Of a stretch of 64,000 nt of DNA, positions 20,147 to 30,410 are shown in pieces. The position numbers and the translations under genes are program-made. The DNA is from Metabacillus sp. KUDC1714 (GTDB lineage: Bacteria; Bacillota; Bacilli; Bacillales; Bacillaceae). Every line of letters starts with the position of its first letter. Positions within the stretch are counted from its first letter, which is position 1. Below the pieces are notes generated by a model. That model saw only the letters and a list, made by a program, of their open reading frames with translations. It searched no databases and was not told the origin of the DNA. The stretch is taken from positions 2,161,001-2,225,000 of the forward strand of contig NZ_CP055263.1 of the NCBI RefSeq assembly GCF_014217835.1. Direction: 5' to 3'.

Positions 20147-21343
20147 TTGAGTTCTCTTTATTCTGTTAAAGATAAATATATTTTTTTAATTGTTTCTTTT
20201 GCGCTTTGGTTCTCGCATTTTATTTACCTTCCTATTTTGACTCCTTATATAGAAACGATGGGAGGTAAATATATATTTATAGGAATTGTTTTGAGTAGCT
20301 ATGGACTTATGCAATTTTTATTTAGACTTCCCATTGGGATTTATTCTGATCTTTTTAGATTAAGAAGGCCGTTTATAGTAGCAGGGATGCTGATAAGTAC
20401 AACTAGTTGTTTAGTATTTGCATTAACAGATAGCTTAGGATGGGTACTTATAGCCCGTTCTCTCGCAGGTATTGCAGCAGCAACATGGGTTGTGTTTACT
20501 GTATTATATTCTAGTTATTTTGTTGATCGTGAAGTTCATCGAGCAATGAGCAGCATTTCCTTTGTTGTTGTTTTAGCGCAACTCATCGGTATGAGCCTAA
20601 GCGGTATTATTGTAAATGAATGGGGATGGCGTGCTCCATTCTGGGTAGGTGGAATTACTAGTGTTATGGCTGCCATACTTTCTCTCTTTATTTATGAGAA
20701 CAAAGAAGTGAATGCGAGCGTGCCAGTAAAAGTTAAAGACCTTACATCGGTCATAAAAGAACCAATGCTTATAAAAGTTTCTTTGTTGTCTATTTTGGCC
20801 CACAGTATTATTTTTACTACGATGTTTGGTTTCATTCCCGCCTATGCCTTAAAGATTGGTATTCACGCTAGTGATATTAGTTTGATTGTGTTTTCATTTA
20901 TGATTCCACATGCTATAGCGACACTATTTATGGGGAAAGTTATTGTACCGCTGTTAGGTAAATGGAAGTCCTTAAATATTGCTTTTCTTGCATCAGCATT
21001 TTTTACGCTTATAACACCTTTTATGGAATCAAAAGGATTGCTAATGATCATTCAAGGCTTTAATGGATTTTCTCTCGGAATACTATTTCCACTCCTGTTA
21101 GGATTAGCAATTGAATCAATTTCACATAAAAAAAGAGCAACTGCTATGGGTGTATATCAAGCGTTATATGCACTTGGTATGTTTTCAGGACCTTTTATAG
21201 CAGGTGTTTTAAATTCAGGTTTTGGAATTACTTCAGGGTTTTACTTTACTGGTATATTAGGATTAATAGCCAGCATTTTAATTATTACTTGGAGTAGAAA
21301 AGAAGCTATTGCGCTTAAAGAGCATCGCAGTATTAGTAGTTGA
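20147..21343 (+). CDS. MFS transporter, inositol-locus associated
   Basis: Major facilitator protein of 398 residues with 12 predicted helices. The loop motif PIGIYSDLFRLRRPF lies between helices 2 and 3. The start is TTG behind GGAGTGATAA. It belongs to the drug/sugar MFS class and is not related in detail to IolT. Placement between iolA and iolH suggests transport of an inositol isomer, a degradation intermediate or a related cyclitol; the substrate is not determined by sequence. Confidence 0.82.
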   Translation: MSSLYSVKDKYIFLIVSFALWFSHFIYLPILTPYIETMGGKYIFIGIVLSSYGLMQFLFRLPIGIYSDLFRLRRPFIVAGMLISTTSCLVFALTDSLGWVLIARSLAGIAAATWVVFTVLYSSYFVDREVHRAMSSISFVVVLAQLIGMSLSGIIVNEWGWRAPFWVGGITSVMAAILSLFIYENKEVNASVPVKVKDLTSVIKEPMLIKVSLLSILAHSIIFTTMFGFIPAYALKIGIHASDISLIVFSFMIPHAIATLFMGKVIVPLLGKWKSLNIAFLASAFFTLITPFMESKGLLMIIQGFNGFSLGILFPLLLGLAIESISHKKRATAMGVYQALYALGMFSGPFIAGVLNSGFGITSGFYFTGILGLIASILIITWSRKEAIALKEHRSISS

Positions 21344-21398
21344 ATCCATATATAACTTGTAAATTTAATAGGAACATTGAAAAAAGGAGATGTTTAAA

Positions 21399-22280
21399 TT
21401 GCGTTTAGCATATGATCCGTCACATTATCGTGATAATACAAATTTAAAAGATACGATCGATGCAGTTGCTAGATTAGGGTATGAATATGTAGAGTTTTCA
21501 CCGCGTAAAGATTTTATTTGGTTTTATGAATATCCAAAGGTTGATAAGCAGCTGATAAAAGATTTAAAAAGATATTGTTTAGATGCCGGAGTTAAAATCT
21601 CTTCTGTACTACCAGTTCAACAATGGTCTTCACCCATTGAAGATGAACGTCAAGCTGCAGTGCGGAATTGGAAGCGTTGTATTGAAATCACTTCTGAATT
21701 AGGAGTAGATTTAATGAACAGCGAATTTGCTGGCGACAAAAGCCGTCCGGTTGAAAGTGAAGCTGCTTTTGTTAAATCTATGGAAGAGCTAATGCCACTT
21801 TTTGAAAAAGAGGGTATTAAACTTAATTTACAATCGCATCCTAACGATTTTATTGAGTTGAATACAGAAGCCATTAGAATGATTCGTGCACTAGATAAAG
21901 ATTGGATCAAGTTGGTATATTCTGTTGCACATGCTTTCTTTTATGATGATGGTGTTGGCGATGTAGAGAAACATTTGGAAGAAGCGGGAGATTTACTTGC
22001 TCATGTTCTAATTGCTGATACTCTTAATCATAAAGCAGCATTTGGATTACGATATATTGTTAATCCTCCTAATGCAAACGTAACTATTCACCAGCATTTG
22101 AACCCTGGTGAAGGGGAAGTAAACTTTGAAGCATTATATCGGAAATTAAGAGAAATGAAATTTGACGGAATTTTAACAAATTCAGTATTCGCTTATCCTG
22201 ATAAATCAGAATGGTCTAATGAAGTAACACTGAAATCCATTAGAGAGGGATTAAAAATTAAAGAGGGATTAAATATTTAA
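21399..22280 (+). CDS. iolH: IolH-like sugar phosphate isomerase/epimerase
   Basis: TIM-barrel protein of the AP-endonuclease-2/xylose-isomerase superfamily, 293 residues, resembling IolH; the exact reaction in inositol metabolism is not firmly known. The N-terminus [47 protein letters not shown] [11 protein letters not shown] and [20 protein letters not shown] match the family. TTG 21399 is chosen because AAAAGGAG ends nine bases upstream and overlaps the alternative ATG 21390. It is followed at once by a decayed related fragment. Confidence 0.85.
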   Translation: MRLAYDPSHYRDNTNLKDTIDAVARLGYEYVEFSPRKDFIWFYEYPKVDKQLIKDLKRYCLDAGVKISSVLPVQQWSSPIEDERQAAVRNWKRCIEITSELGVDLMNSEFAGDKSRPVESEAAFVKSMEELMPLFEKEGIKLNLQSHPNDFIELNTEAIRMIRALDKDWIKLVYSVAHAFFYDDGVGDVEKHLEEAGDLLAHVLIADTLNHKAAFGLRYIVNPPNANVTIHQHLNPGEGEVNFEALYRKLREMKFDGILTNSVFAYPDKSEWSNEVTLKSIREGLKIKEGLNI

Positions 22281-22440
22281 TACGTGGATAAGGTAATCGA
22301 ACTAGGATATGAGTTCATCGAGCTATCATCTCGAGAAGGTTTCATGCAACAGTGTATCAACATTTGGATATCAGTTAAGGCGATATTGATTGGGACGTAC
22401 TTTTCTCATAATTATGTGAAATCAAATAAAGGTGCTAGAA
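22281..22440 (+). pseudogene. Decayed, internally deleted iolH-like gene
   Basis: The start reads VDKVIELGYEFIELSSREGF, like the N-terminal [19 protein letters not shown] of iolH. It then changes frame to TVYQHLDIS-stop-GDIDWDVLFS-stop-LCEIK, like iol[24 protein letters not shown]. The middle of the gene, about 170 residues, is missing and the C-terminal part has two in-frame stops. There is no start codon of its own, so it is a relic of a tandem duplicate or a related isomerase. Confidence 0.7.
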
Positions 22441-22537
22441 AATAAGATGAAATTAGCTTTAGGGTCCTATACAACTTCCACAGGTCATACTGTCATAATC
22501 GCTATCGTTTCTATGCCTCTAATCACTTGTTCTGCTA

Positions 22538-22771
22538 TTAAATAATTGGGATACAATTTAATCTACAAATAAAAGAACCATTCTCATCATAATTAATTTG
22601 AGAATGGTTCTTTCGGTGCTTTCCTTGCATATGGGTTAATGCTTCTTTTTTTGTTTTTGTCTGACGATTGTATGGGTTAAACCCGCCCCAATCATTACGT
22701 CTGATCGTAACATCCAATTTACCTTCTCGAACTTGTTTCTCCCTAATTTTTCTTGCTTTTGATTTGGCCAT
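22538..22771 (-). CDS. Small basic hypothetical protein
   Basis: Lysine/arginine-rich protein of 77 residues starting MAKSKARKIREKQVREGK, behind AAGGAGTG. The N-terminal pattern recalls short conserved uncharacterised Bacillaceae proteins, and the TKTKKEALTHMQGKHRKNHS region fits a nucleic-acid-binding character, but no function is known. Odd feature: a terminator-like hairpin lies within its last third (22571-22613), so the coding end and a transcript end overlap. Confidence 0.65.
   Translation of the reverse strand: MAKSKARKIREKQVREGKLDVTIRRNDWGGFNPYNRQTKTKKEALTHMQGKHRKNHSQINYDENGSFICRLNCIPII
22571..22613 (-). terminator. Terminator-like hairpin inside the 3' part of the small basic gene
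   Basis: On the minus strand AAGAACCATTCTCA pairs with TGAGAATGGTTCTT around a 12-13 base loop and is followed by TTATTT. It encodes the KNHSQINYDENGSF segment. Confidence 0.45.
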
Positions 22772-22919
22772 ATTTATTCACACTCCTTGGATTGGCTAGT
22801 GACCACCAGTATGGTCACCTAAATTATATAATGATTCGAAAAATAAAAGGCAACAATTTAAAAAAGTTTTGCTGGAAAATTAGAGAAACATTTTTTTATC
22901 TATCTTAAAAATTCAATGA

Positions 22920-22956
22920 AAAGAGCGTTTACAAAGTAAAGTTTCTACTCTATAAT
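22920..22956 (+). promoter_or_regulatory. glpF promoter with cre-like box
   Basis: TTTACA (22928-22933), a 17-base spacer and TATAAT (22951-22956) form a near-consensus sigma-A promoter. The -35 overlaps AAAGAGCGTTTACA (22920-22933), a cre-like sequence, consistent with glucose repression of glycerol genes. The rest of 22772-22919 is AT-rich and shows nothing I can name. Confidence 0.7.
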
Positions 22957-22995
22957 AACACTACAAGTTAAGAAACGTGCTGATGAGTCATTGAG

Positions 22996-23060
22996 AGACA
23001 GCTTATTGTGTTAAAAAGGAGATTATTGCCTTTTTTTAATACATGAGCTGTCTTTTTTTG
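22996..23060 (+). terminator. Leader terminator of glpFK, probable GlpP antitermination site
   Basis: AGACAGCT (22996-23003) pairs with AGCTGTCT (23046-23053) and an inner AAAAAGG/CCTTTTT stem, followed by a run of T. It lies between the promoter and glpF. In Bacillus subtilis GlpP with glycerol-3-phosphate prevents termination at such a leader; GlpP is encoded at 27701 here. Confidence 0.75.
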
Positions 23061-23137
23061 ACTTTTTCAGCCACTATCTTCGGGCATGTGATTTTTGTGG
23101 GTAATAGAACTATTTTAAAAAACAAGGGGGCTTTTCT

Positions 23138-23965
23138 ATGTCACCTTTTCTAGGTGAAGTTATTGGTACAATGATACTAATTATATTTGGTGGCGGTGTT
23201 GTTGGTGGCGTCGTACTTAATAAATCAAAGGCACAAAATTCAGGGTGGATTGTTATAACCATGGGGTGGGGTTTTGCTGTAGCTTTTGGTGCATACGCAG
23301 TTGGAAGTGTAAGTGGTGCTCATTTAAATCCAGCAGTTACAATCGGGTTTGCTTCAATTGGGGAATTCCCTTGGGCGGATGTTCCAGCATATGTTGCAGC
23401 TCAAATTATAGGTGCTTTTATTGGAGCTACAATCGTATGGTTGTATTATTATCCCCACTGGAAAGCAACTGAAGATCAAGGTGCAAAATTAGCGGTATTT
23501 TCAACAGATCCAGCTATCCCACATACTCCATCCAATTTAATAAGTGAGGTTTTAGGGACAGCAATATTAGTATTCGGTTTATTGTCAATTGGAGCAAATG
23601 AGTTCACAGAAGGGCTTAATCCAATAATTGTTGGTTTCTTCATAACAGCTATTGGTCTTTCACTTGGTGGGACAACAGGGTATGCGATTAATCCAGCACG
23701 TGATTTAGGTCCGCGTATTGCCCATTTTTTATTACCGATAGCGGGGAAGGGAACTTCAAATTGGAAATATGCTTGGATTCCTGTGGTGGGGCCAATCTTA
23801 GGTGGTGTGTTAGGTGCGCAGTTTCACCAAGCACTATTTGTTAGTGGATCAATAAATGCATTATATATACTAATAGGTGTACTAGCCGTTATCGTTTTAA
23901 TTGCTAGGGTGTCTAATACTAAACGAGTAGTGCATACTAATTCTACTCATTTGAATGAAGGATAA
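23138..23965 (+). CDS. glpF: Glycerol uptake facilitator GlpF
   Basis: Aquaglyceroporin letting glycerol diffuse into the cell. It has 275 residues with six membrane helices and two half-helices bearing NPA motifs: SGAHLNPAVTIG (residues 64-66) and GYAINPARDLGPR (185-187). The Asp after the second NPA is typical of glycerol facilitators rather than water channels. It is the first gene of the glpFK unit behind the terminator leader; AAGGGGG precedes the ATG. Confidence 0.95.
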   Translation: MSPFLGEVIGTMILIIFGGGVVGGVVLNKSKAQNSGWIVITMGWGFAVAFGAYAVGSVSGAHLNPAVTIGFASIGEFPWADVPAYVAAQIIGAFIGATIVWLYYYPHWKATEDQGAKLAVFSTDPAIPHTPSNLISEVLGTAILVFGLLSIGANEFTEGLNPIIVGFFITAIGLSLGGTTGYAINPARDLGPRIAHFLLPIAGKGTSNWKYAWIPVVGPILGGVLGAQFHQALFVSGSINALYILIGVLAVIVLIARVSNTKRVVHTNSTHLNEG

Positions 23966-24099
23966 TCTAGGTACTGTTGTAGGGGAAACGGACCAAGGAT
24001 CAAGCTATAGGATTATATAGGAAAATAGCTCATGCAAATAAAGGAATAGAGATGTGGAAACAGGAAGTAGTATATATAAATAAAAAAAGAGAGTTATAG

Positions 24100-25626
<1,527 letters not shown>

Positions 25627-25628
25627 AA

Positions 25629-25668
25629 CTTATTCAACAGAGGCTTTCATCCCCTGTTGAATGTTTAT
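25629..25668 (+). terminator. Terminator after glpK
   Basis: ATTCAACAG pairs with CTGTTGAAT across a 13-base loop and is followed by GTTTATT. It is moderate in strength. Confidence 0.5.
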
Positions 25669-25805
25669 TGAGCTTATCGGCTATATACCCTCTGGTTTTA
25701 ACAATTTTCATGAAAAGTATTGATAATAAATAGATATAATGTAAAATAAGTATATATTATAAAAATAGCCAAAATACAAGTTAATAGATAAGGTCTGAGA
25801 ATTTG

Positions 25806-25866
25806 AGGGGACCACAACAAAACTGTAAATGATTTAGTTACAGTTGATGTTGTGGTCCCTTTTTAT
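25806..25866 (+). terminator. Leader terminator of glpD, probable GlpP antitermination site
   Basis: A long stem pairs GGGACCACAACA with TGTTGTGGTCCC, plus an inner ACTGTAA/TTACAGT, followed by TTTTT. It stands 38 bases upstream of glpD. Like the glpF leader, it fits GlpP-controlled antitermination. Confidence 0.75.
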
Positions 25867-25903
25867 TCGTTCTTAAGCCCTTTAACGGAAAGGATGGAAA
25901 AAA

Positions 25904-27595
25904 ATGAACGAATTTTCTAGCTTAAAACGATCAACATATTTAAATGAGATGGAGAAGCAACCGTTAGATTTACTAGTCATTGGAGGGGGAATAACTGGCA
26001 CAGGAATCGCTTTAGACGCTCAATCACGTGGACTAAGAACAGGCTTAATTGAAATGCAGGATTTTGCGGCAGGAACATCCAGCCGTTCGACAAAACTTGT
26101 ACACGGAGGTCTACGTTATTTAAAACAGCTAGAAGTGAAATTAGTTGCAGAAGTGGGGAAAGAGCGTGCGATTGTCTATGAAAATGCCCCACATGTTACT
26201 ACACCAGTATGGATGATGCTTCCGATTATCGAGAATGGAACATTTGGTAAGTTTTCAACATCAATTGGGCTTAAAGTTTATGATTTCTTAGCAGGTGTCA
26301 AACGATCAGAGCAACGTAAAATGTTAAATAGTGCTGATACCCTTTCAAGGGAGCCATTGTTACGAAAAGAAGGGCTAAAAGGGTCTGGGGTGTATGTTGA
26401 ATATCGAACAGATGATGCCCGTTTAACGCTAGAAGTGATTAAAGAAGCTGTTAATCGGGGGGTTTTAGCCGTAAATTATACAAAGGCTGAAAAATTCATC
26501 TATGAAAAGGGAAAACTAGTAGGTGTGCAAATAAATGATCAATTATCGGGTGAGAAGAAAAAGATTTATGCAAAGAAAATTGTCAATGCAGCTGGTCCTT
26601 GGGTTGATACGTTACGAGAGAAAGATCAATCTAAAAAAGGAAAGTATTTACACTTAACAAAGGGGGTTCACCTTGTCATTGATGGATCTAAATTTCCACT
26701 TAAAGAGGCTGTATACTTCGATACACCTTTTAACGATGGGAGAATGATGTTTGCCATTCCTCGAGCTGGAAAAACATATGTTGGAACAACAGATACGAAT
26801 TATAAAGGATCAATTGTTCACCCACGAATGACAGCAGAAGATCGAGATTATATTCTTGAGGCTTCAAATTTTATGTTCCCTAACCTAAACTTGGTAGCAG
26901 GTGATGTTGAATCAAGTTGGGTTGGTCTTCGCCCGTTGATCCATGAAGAAGGAAAAGATCCGTCAGAAATCTCAAGAAAAGATGAGATCTTTTTATCTGA
27001 ATCTGGACTCATTACAATTGCAGGTGGAAAACTAACGGGCTACCGAAAAATGGCTGAAAGTGTCGTTAATCTAGTGTTGTCGCAAATAAGTGGGAAGAGT
27101 AAAGGTTTTCCGAATTGCTCTACAGACCGTATTACTCTTTCTGGAGGGAATGTTGGTGGTTCGGCAGGTTATTCAAGTTTTATTCAAGAAAAAGTAGCTG
27201 AAGGAATAAAGCTAGGTTTAACAAAGGATGAAGCGGAAAAGTTAGTGAAACGATATGGTTCTAATATTTCTTACGTGTACGATGTTATCCGACAAAGTGG
27301 TCATCAAGCTGCGGAATCTGACTTATCAGTAGAGGTTTACGCGTCACTTCTATATGGGATTCATCATGAGATGGTTACAACATTAAGTGACTTTTTTATT
27401 CGTAGAACAAGCGCTCTATTATTTGATATTAATTGGGTTCAAAAATGGAAAGAGCCAGTTAGTCGATATATGGCTACTCTTCTAAGCTGGTCAAAAGAAG
27501 AAGAAATTCGTTATCTTGAGGACTTAGAAAAATACATTCATGACGCAGTCGTTCCCCTTGATAATGAGGAGCAACCGTATATTCAAAGCATATAG
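25904..27595 (+). CDS. glpD: Aerobic glycerol-3-phosphate dehydrogenase GlpD
   Basis: FAD enzyme at the membrane face that oxidises glycerol-3-phosphate to DHAP and passes electrons to quinone. It has 563 residues. The FAD-binding dinucleotide motif LLVIGGGITGTGIALDA is at residues 24-40, TKLVHGGLRYLKQ follows, and later RAGKTYVGTTDTNY and ITIAGGKLTGYRKMAE mark the FAD-dependent oxidoreductase. A C-terminal DAO-C domain is complete. It is transcribed behind its own antitermination leader. Confidence 0.96.
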   Translation: MNEFSSLKRSTYLNEMEKQPLDLLVIGGGITGTGIALDAQSRGLRTGLIEMQDFAAGTSSRSTKLVHGGLRYLKQLEVKLVAEVGKERAIVYENAPHVTTPVWMMLPIIENGTFGKFSTSIGLKVYDFLAGVKRSEQRKMLNSADTLSREPLLRKEGLKGSGVYVEYRTDDARLTLEVIKEAVNRGVLAVNYTKAEKFIYEKGKLVGVQINDQLSGEKKKIYAKKIVNAAGPWVDTLREKDQSKKGKYLHLTKGVHLVIDGSKFPLKEAVYFDTPFNDGRMMFAIPRAGKTYVGTTDTNYKGSIVHPRMTAEDRDYILEASNFMFPNLNLVAGDVESSWVGLRPLIHEEGKDPSEISRKDEIFLSESGLITIAGGKLTGYRKMAESVVNLVLSQISGKSKGFPNCSTDRITLSGGNVGGSAGYSSFIQEKVAEGIKLGLTKDEAEKLVKRYGSNISYVYDVIRQSGHQAAESDLSVEVYASLLYGIHHEMVTTLSDFFIRRTSALLFDINWVQKWKEPVSRYMATLLSWSKEEEIRYLEDLEKYIHDAVVPLDNEEQPYIQSI

Positions 27596-27700
27596 CCTCT
27601 AAATAATCATCCCATTATTGATGGCGAACTTCTTTTAATTAAAAAGCCGGATCTTTTCTTGAAGCAATAAATGCTTAAGGTAAGGGAAAGGAGGGGCAAA

Positions 27701-28252
27701 ATGGATTTTAATGGGCAACAAGTGTTACCAGCGATAAAATCAATGAAGGATTTTGAAAATGTTTTAACAAGTAATATAGAGTATATTGTGATGTTGGAAG
27801 TTCATATTTCCCAATTAGAAAGCATCATGAGATATGCTAGAGGTCATTGTAAAAAAGTTCTATTACATGCTGATCTCATTCAAGGGTTGAAAAATGATGA
27901 ATATTCTTCAGAATTTCTTTGTCAAAAAATAAAGCCTGACGGGCTAATTTCAACCAGAGGTAGTGTCTTAAAAACAGCAAAGAAAAATGGAATTCTATCA
28001 ATTCAACGCCTATTTTTATTAGACACGATTGCAATCGAAACAAGTTATAAATTAGCTGAAAGGGTTCATCCTGACTTCATAGAAGTTTTGCCTGGCTGTG
28101 TTCCTCATCTCATTGAAAAGGTCAATATAGAAACAGGGATTTCAGTTATTGCAGGGGGTTTAATAACTAAAAAGGAAGAGATTAATAGTGTTTTAGCTTC
28201 TGGTGCTAAAGCAGTAACTACTTCTAGAAAAGATTTGTGGTCTATATCCTGA
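27701..28252 (+). CDS. glpP: Glycerol-3-phosphate responsive antiterminator GlpP
   Basis: RNA-binding regulator, 183 residues with a TIM-barrel fold. Motifs include QQVLPAIKSMKDFE, VLLHADLIQGLKNDEY, DGLISTRGSVLKTAKKNG, FIEVLPGCVPHLIEKV and VIAGGLITKKEEI. ATG 27701 lies behind AAAGGAGGGG; an in-frame ATG upstream at 27671 is less likely. In Bacillus subtilis glpP precedes glpFK; here it follows glpD by 105 bases, so it may be induced along with its target. Confidence 0.93.
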   Translation: MDFNGQQVLPAIKSMKDFENVLTSNIEYIVMLEVHISQLESIMRYARGHCKKVLLHADLIQGLKNDEYSSEFLCQKIKPDGLISTRGSVLKTAKKNGILSIQRLFLLDTIAIETSYKLAERVHPDFIEVLPGCVPHLIEKVNIETGISVIAGGLITKKEEINSVLASGAKAVTTSRKDLWSIS

Positions 28253-28315
28253 TTTCCTTGCTATTCGAGTATAATCTCTAGTGTTTACCTACTGGTGAAT
28301 GATAAAAATACAGTT

Positions 28316-28353
28316 AAAAGGGTATGCATCACGAAAACAATGCATACCCTTTT
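28316..28353. terminator. Bidirectional terminator between glpP and the 28386 gene
   Basis: AAAAGGGTATGCAT (28316-28329) and ATGCATACCCTTTT (28340-28353) form a 14-bp perfect stem usable from both sides. Confidence 0.8.
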
Positions 28354-28385
28354 AGTTATGATTTAGTCGTACGCTTTTGCCGGTT

Positions 28386-28769
28386 CTAACTAGAGAGGTT
28401 TTCCTTTTTTACATGACGAAAGACATTGATTAAAAATAAAATAATACCTATTAAGACAAGATTTGAACCAATGATTGGTAGCACAGTCAATGCGTCATTC
28501 TCTAAGAAAACAATCAAAAACACGCCAGCAGTTAAAAAGGGAGTTCCAATGTTATGAAGCCAAAAATGTGTTTTCGCTAATTTTGTTTCACCTGCTTTAG
28601 GATAGAAATGATATATGAGTCCGAATAGTGCCATGGATGCCCAGCCAAGTAGGTTTACATGAGCGTGAACAGACGTATAGCTGAAATTATGAGTGATACC
28701 CATAATGTATCCGATGGATACGCCAATGACTAAATAAACAACAGCTATCTTGAAAAACTTAGTCCCCAT
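28386..28769 (-). CDS. Heme-copper oxidase subunit I-like small membrane protein
   Basis: 127-residue membrane protein with four predicted helices (about residues 5-25, 35-55, 70-90 and 95-118). Histidine-rich stretches at helix ends, HNFSYTSVHAHVNLLGW and LIYHFYPKAGE, resemble helices of cytochrome oxidase subunit I and short oxidase-like proteins annotated in Bacillus. The length is far below a true subunit I (over 450 residues), so it may bind heme or serve assembly; the function is unknown. A strong AAGGAGGAG site precedes it. Confidence 0.7.
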   Translation of the reverse strand: MGTKFFKIAVVYLVIGVSIGYIMGITHNFSYTSVHAHVNLLGWASMALFGLIYHFYPKAGETKLAKTHFWLHNIGTPFLTAGVFLIVFLENDALTVLPIIGSNLVLIGIILFLINVFRHVKKENLSS

Positions 28770-28950
28770 ATAATCTCCTCCTTAATTTGTGCTTCTATTT
28801 ATCTTACATACAAATCAAGTAGGATAGAACTAAATATTTATGAGAATTAAATAATTTACAGTTAAATAGTATTAGAGGAATTGATCTATATTTACTATAT
28901 ATTAGGGAAAGTAAAACTGGGAGAGTTCAATTGAAGGTAATTCCAAATGT

Positions 28951-28994
28951 AAAAGAGCCTGTTCACATTATTAAATGGTGTGTCAGGCTCTTTT
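28951..28994 (-). terminator. Terminator after the thioredoxin-like gene
   Basis: AAAAGAGCCTG (28951-28961) and CAGGCTCTTTT (28984-28994) form an 11-bp stem just past the minus-strand stop codon. Confidence 0.7.
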
Positions 28995-28997
28995 CTG

Positions 28998-29318
28998 TTA
29001 TTTAAAAGAATCCGATAAAAATTCAACTACCTGTTCAGGCGTTTTTGCGTTCGCGCTATGTAGGTGCGCTTGCTTTTCTCCATCTTTAAACACTAAAAGA
29101 CTTGGAATCCCCATCACATCGTATTTCTCGGCTATTTCCGGAAACTCATCCTTGTCGATTTCGTACATTGAAACATTTTGTACTTCTTCAAATACTGTTG
29201 GAAGAAACATATCCATTCGTTTACAATCAGGACACCAGTCTGTGACAAATTTTATAACTACAGATTCCTTACTAGAGATTAATTTTTGAAATTGATCTTG
29301 AGTTTTTACTTGTTCCAT
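28998..29318 (-). CDS. Thioredoxin-like protein
   Basis: Cytoplasmic thiol-disulfide protein of 106 residues with one thioredoxin fold. The active site is WCPDC (Cys29 and Cys32) instead of the usual WCGPC, and the cis-proline region is MGIPSLLVFKDG. ATG 29318 with GAGGTG seven bases upstream is preferred; an in-frame GTG at 29327 overlaps that site. The WCPDC group includes Bacillus YtpP/YdbP-like proteins of poorly defined role. It is a single gene. Confidence 0.88.
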   Translation of the reverse strand: MEQVKTQDQFQKLISSKESVVIKFVTDWCPDCKRMDMFLPTVFEEVQNVSMYEIDKDEFPEIAEKYDVMGIPSLLVFKDGEKQAHLHSANAKTPEQVVEFLSDSFK

Positions 29319-29536
29319 TGTTATCACCTCAAAGCTATTTTAACCAATAAGTAAAGAAAAAACAGTAATCTAGCTTGTATTATCCAGATTTAATATTATC
29401 TTCCTTATAAATAGCTCATCTAAAGTGACGATTAAGGTTAGCAGTAGTCATTTTCACAACACAATTCACAAATGGTAGTAGCTGCTAAGTTTAATAAAGG
29501 TGTTAGGTAAAAGGAATAGAGGAGAACCCCTAATAC

Positions 29537-29583
29537 TTGACGTATCTGACTGTCGAATATATACTTACTTACAATAAGTAAGT
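29537..29583 (+). promoter_or_regulatory. Promoter of the ribA-ribD pair with overlapping operator-like inverted repeat
   Basis: TTGACG (29537-29542), a 17-base spacer and TATACT (29560-29565) make a good sigma-A promoter. An inverted repeat ACTTACTT-N5-AAGTAAGT (29563-29583) covers the -10 end and start point, a typical repressor position. No FMN riboswitch consensus is visible in the spacer 29319-29645. The rest of that spacer shows nothing I can name. Confidence 0.55.
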
Positions 29584-29645
29584 TAAGAGGCTATTGGAGA
29601 TTTCATATAGATGCTAAAATATTTATTGTAAGAGGAGGAAGGACT

Positions 29646-30410
29646 ATGATCATCGAAAAAACGACAGAAAGCCCGTTAAACAAAATAAAGGAAAAGGTAC
29701 AAATTGTTACTCATGGTGACAGGTCTACATTTATTGTTGGACCAATTAATCTCCCAGTTCAATTGGATGGAGAGACAGTGTTCTTTAAGTGGTATAGCTG
29801 GTTAGATGTTCAAATGATTGAAGGGGTGCAAGCTGAGGATCAAGTGGAAGAATTGATTAAAAGCCTGCCAGAGGCTAATTTAGCGAATAACCAACAATCA
29901 AGTGTTTTAGTCTACGGAGACTTTGAGTACGCAGAAGACGCACTAATTCGTATGCATAGTATTTGTCATACTGGAGATATTTTTGGTAGTAAGAGATGTG
30001 ATTGTGGTTTCCAATTAAAACAATCAATGAAAATGATTTCCGAGCATGGGGCTGGGGCACTTTTCTATCTTGCTAATCATGAAGGTAGAGGGATTGGATT
30101 ATTCAGTAAAGCACTTGCGTACCTACTGCAAGAAGAGGGCTTAGATACTGTTGAGGCGAATGAGCATCTAGGTTTTGTGGATGACTCCAGAAACTATGAT
30201 GAAGCGATTAGAGTATTAAAAACACTTCGTCAATTACCTGTTACATTAATAACGAATAACCCAAATAAACTTAAGGCCTTGCAGAGTTCAGGTGCAAACG
30301 TTTCAGGTCGAATTCCGTTATGGGGAGATATTTCAAGGTATAATAAACATTATCTAGAAACGAAAATGGAGAGAGCTGGTCATTTTAGAGGAGGCTATCC
30401 GATTGAGTGA
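29646..30410 (+). CDS. GTP cyclohydrolase II (RibA-type, stand-alone)
   Basis: Opens GTP to the first riboflavin/deazaflavin-type pyrimidine intermediate. It has 254 residues: an N-terminal region of about 90 residues, then the catalytic domain with RMHSICHTGDIFGSKRCDCG (zinc cysteines), NHEGRGIGL, EANEHLGFVDDSRNY and LITNNPNKLKAL. Unlike Bacillus RibBA it lacks the DHBP-synthase half. It overlaps ribD by 8 bp, so the two proteins are coupled. With no ribE or ribH nearby it may supply a special pathway; that is inference. Confidence 0.88.
   Translation: MIIEKTTESPLNKIKEKVQIVTHGDRSTFIVGPINLPVQLDGETVFFKWYSWLDVQMIEGVQAEDQVEELIKSLPEANLANNQQSSVLVYGDFEYAEDALIRMHSICHTGDIFGSKRCDCGFQLKQSMKMISEHGAGALFYLANHEGRGIGLFSKALAYLLQEEGLDTVEANEHLGFVDDSRNYDEAIRVLKTLRQLPVTLITNNPNKLKALQSSGANVSGRIPLWGDISRYNKHYLETKMERAGHFRGGYPIE

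Noticed and set aside
25720..25740. Promoter of glpD from TTGATA and TATAAT
   Set aside because: The spacer between them is only 9 bases; the true promoter was not identified.
29319..29645. FMN riboswitch upstream of the ribA-ribD pair
   Set aside because: The conserved RFN-element segments are not visible; a plain promoter with an inverted repeat is seen instead.
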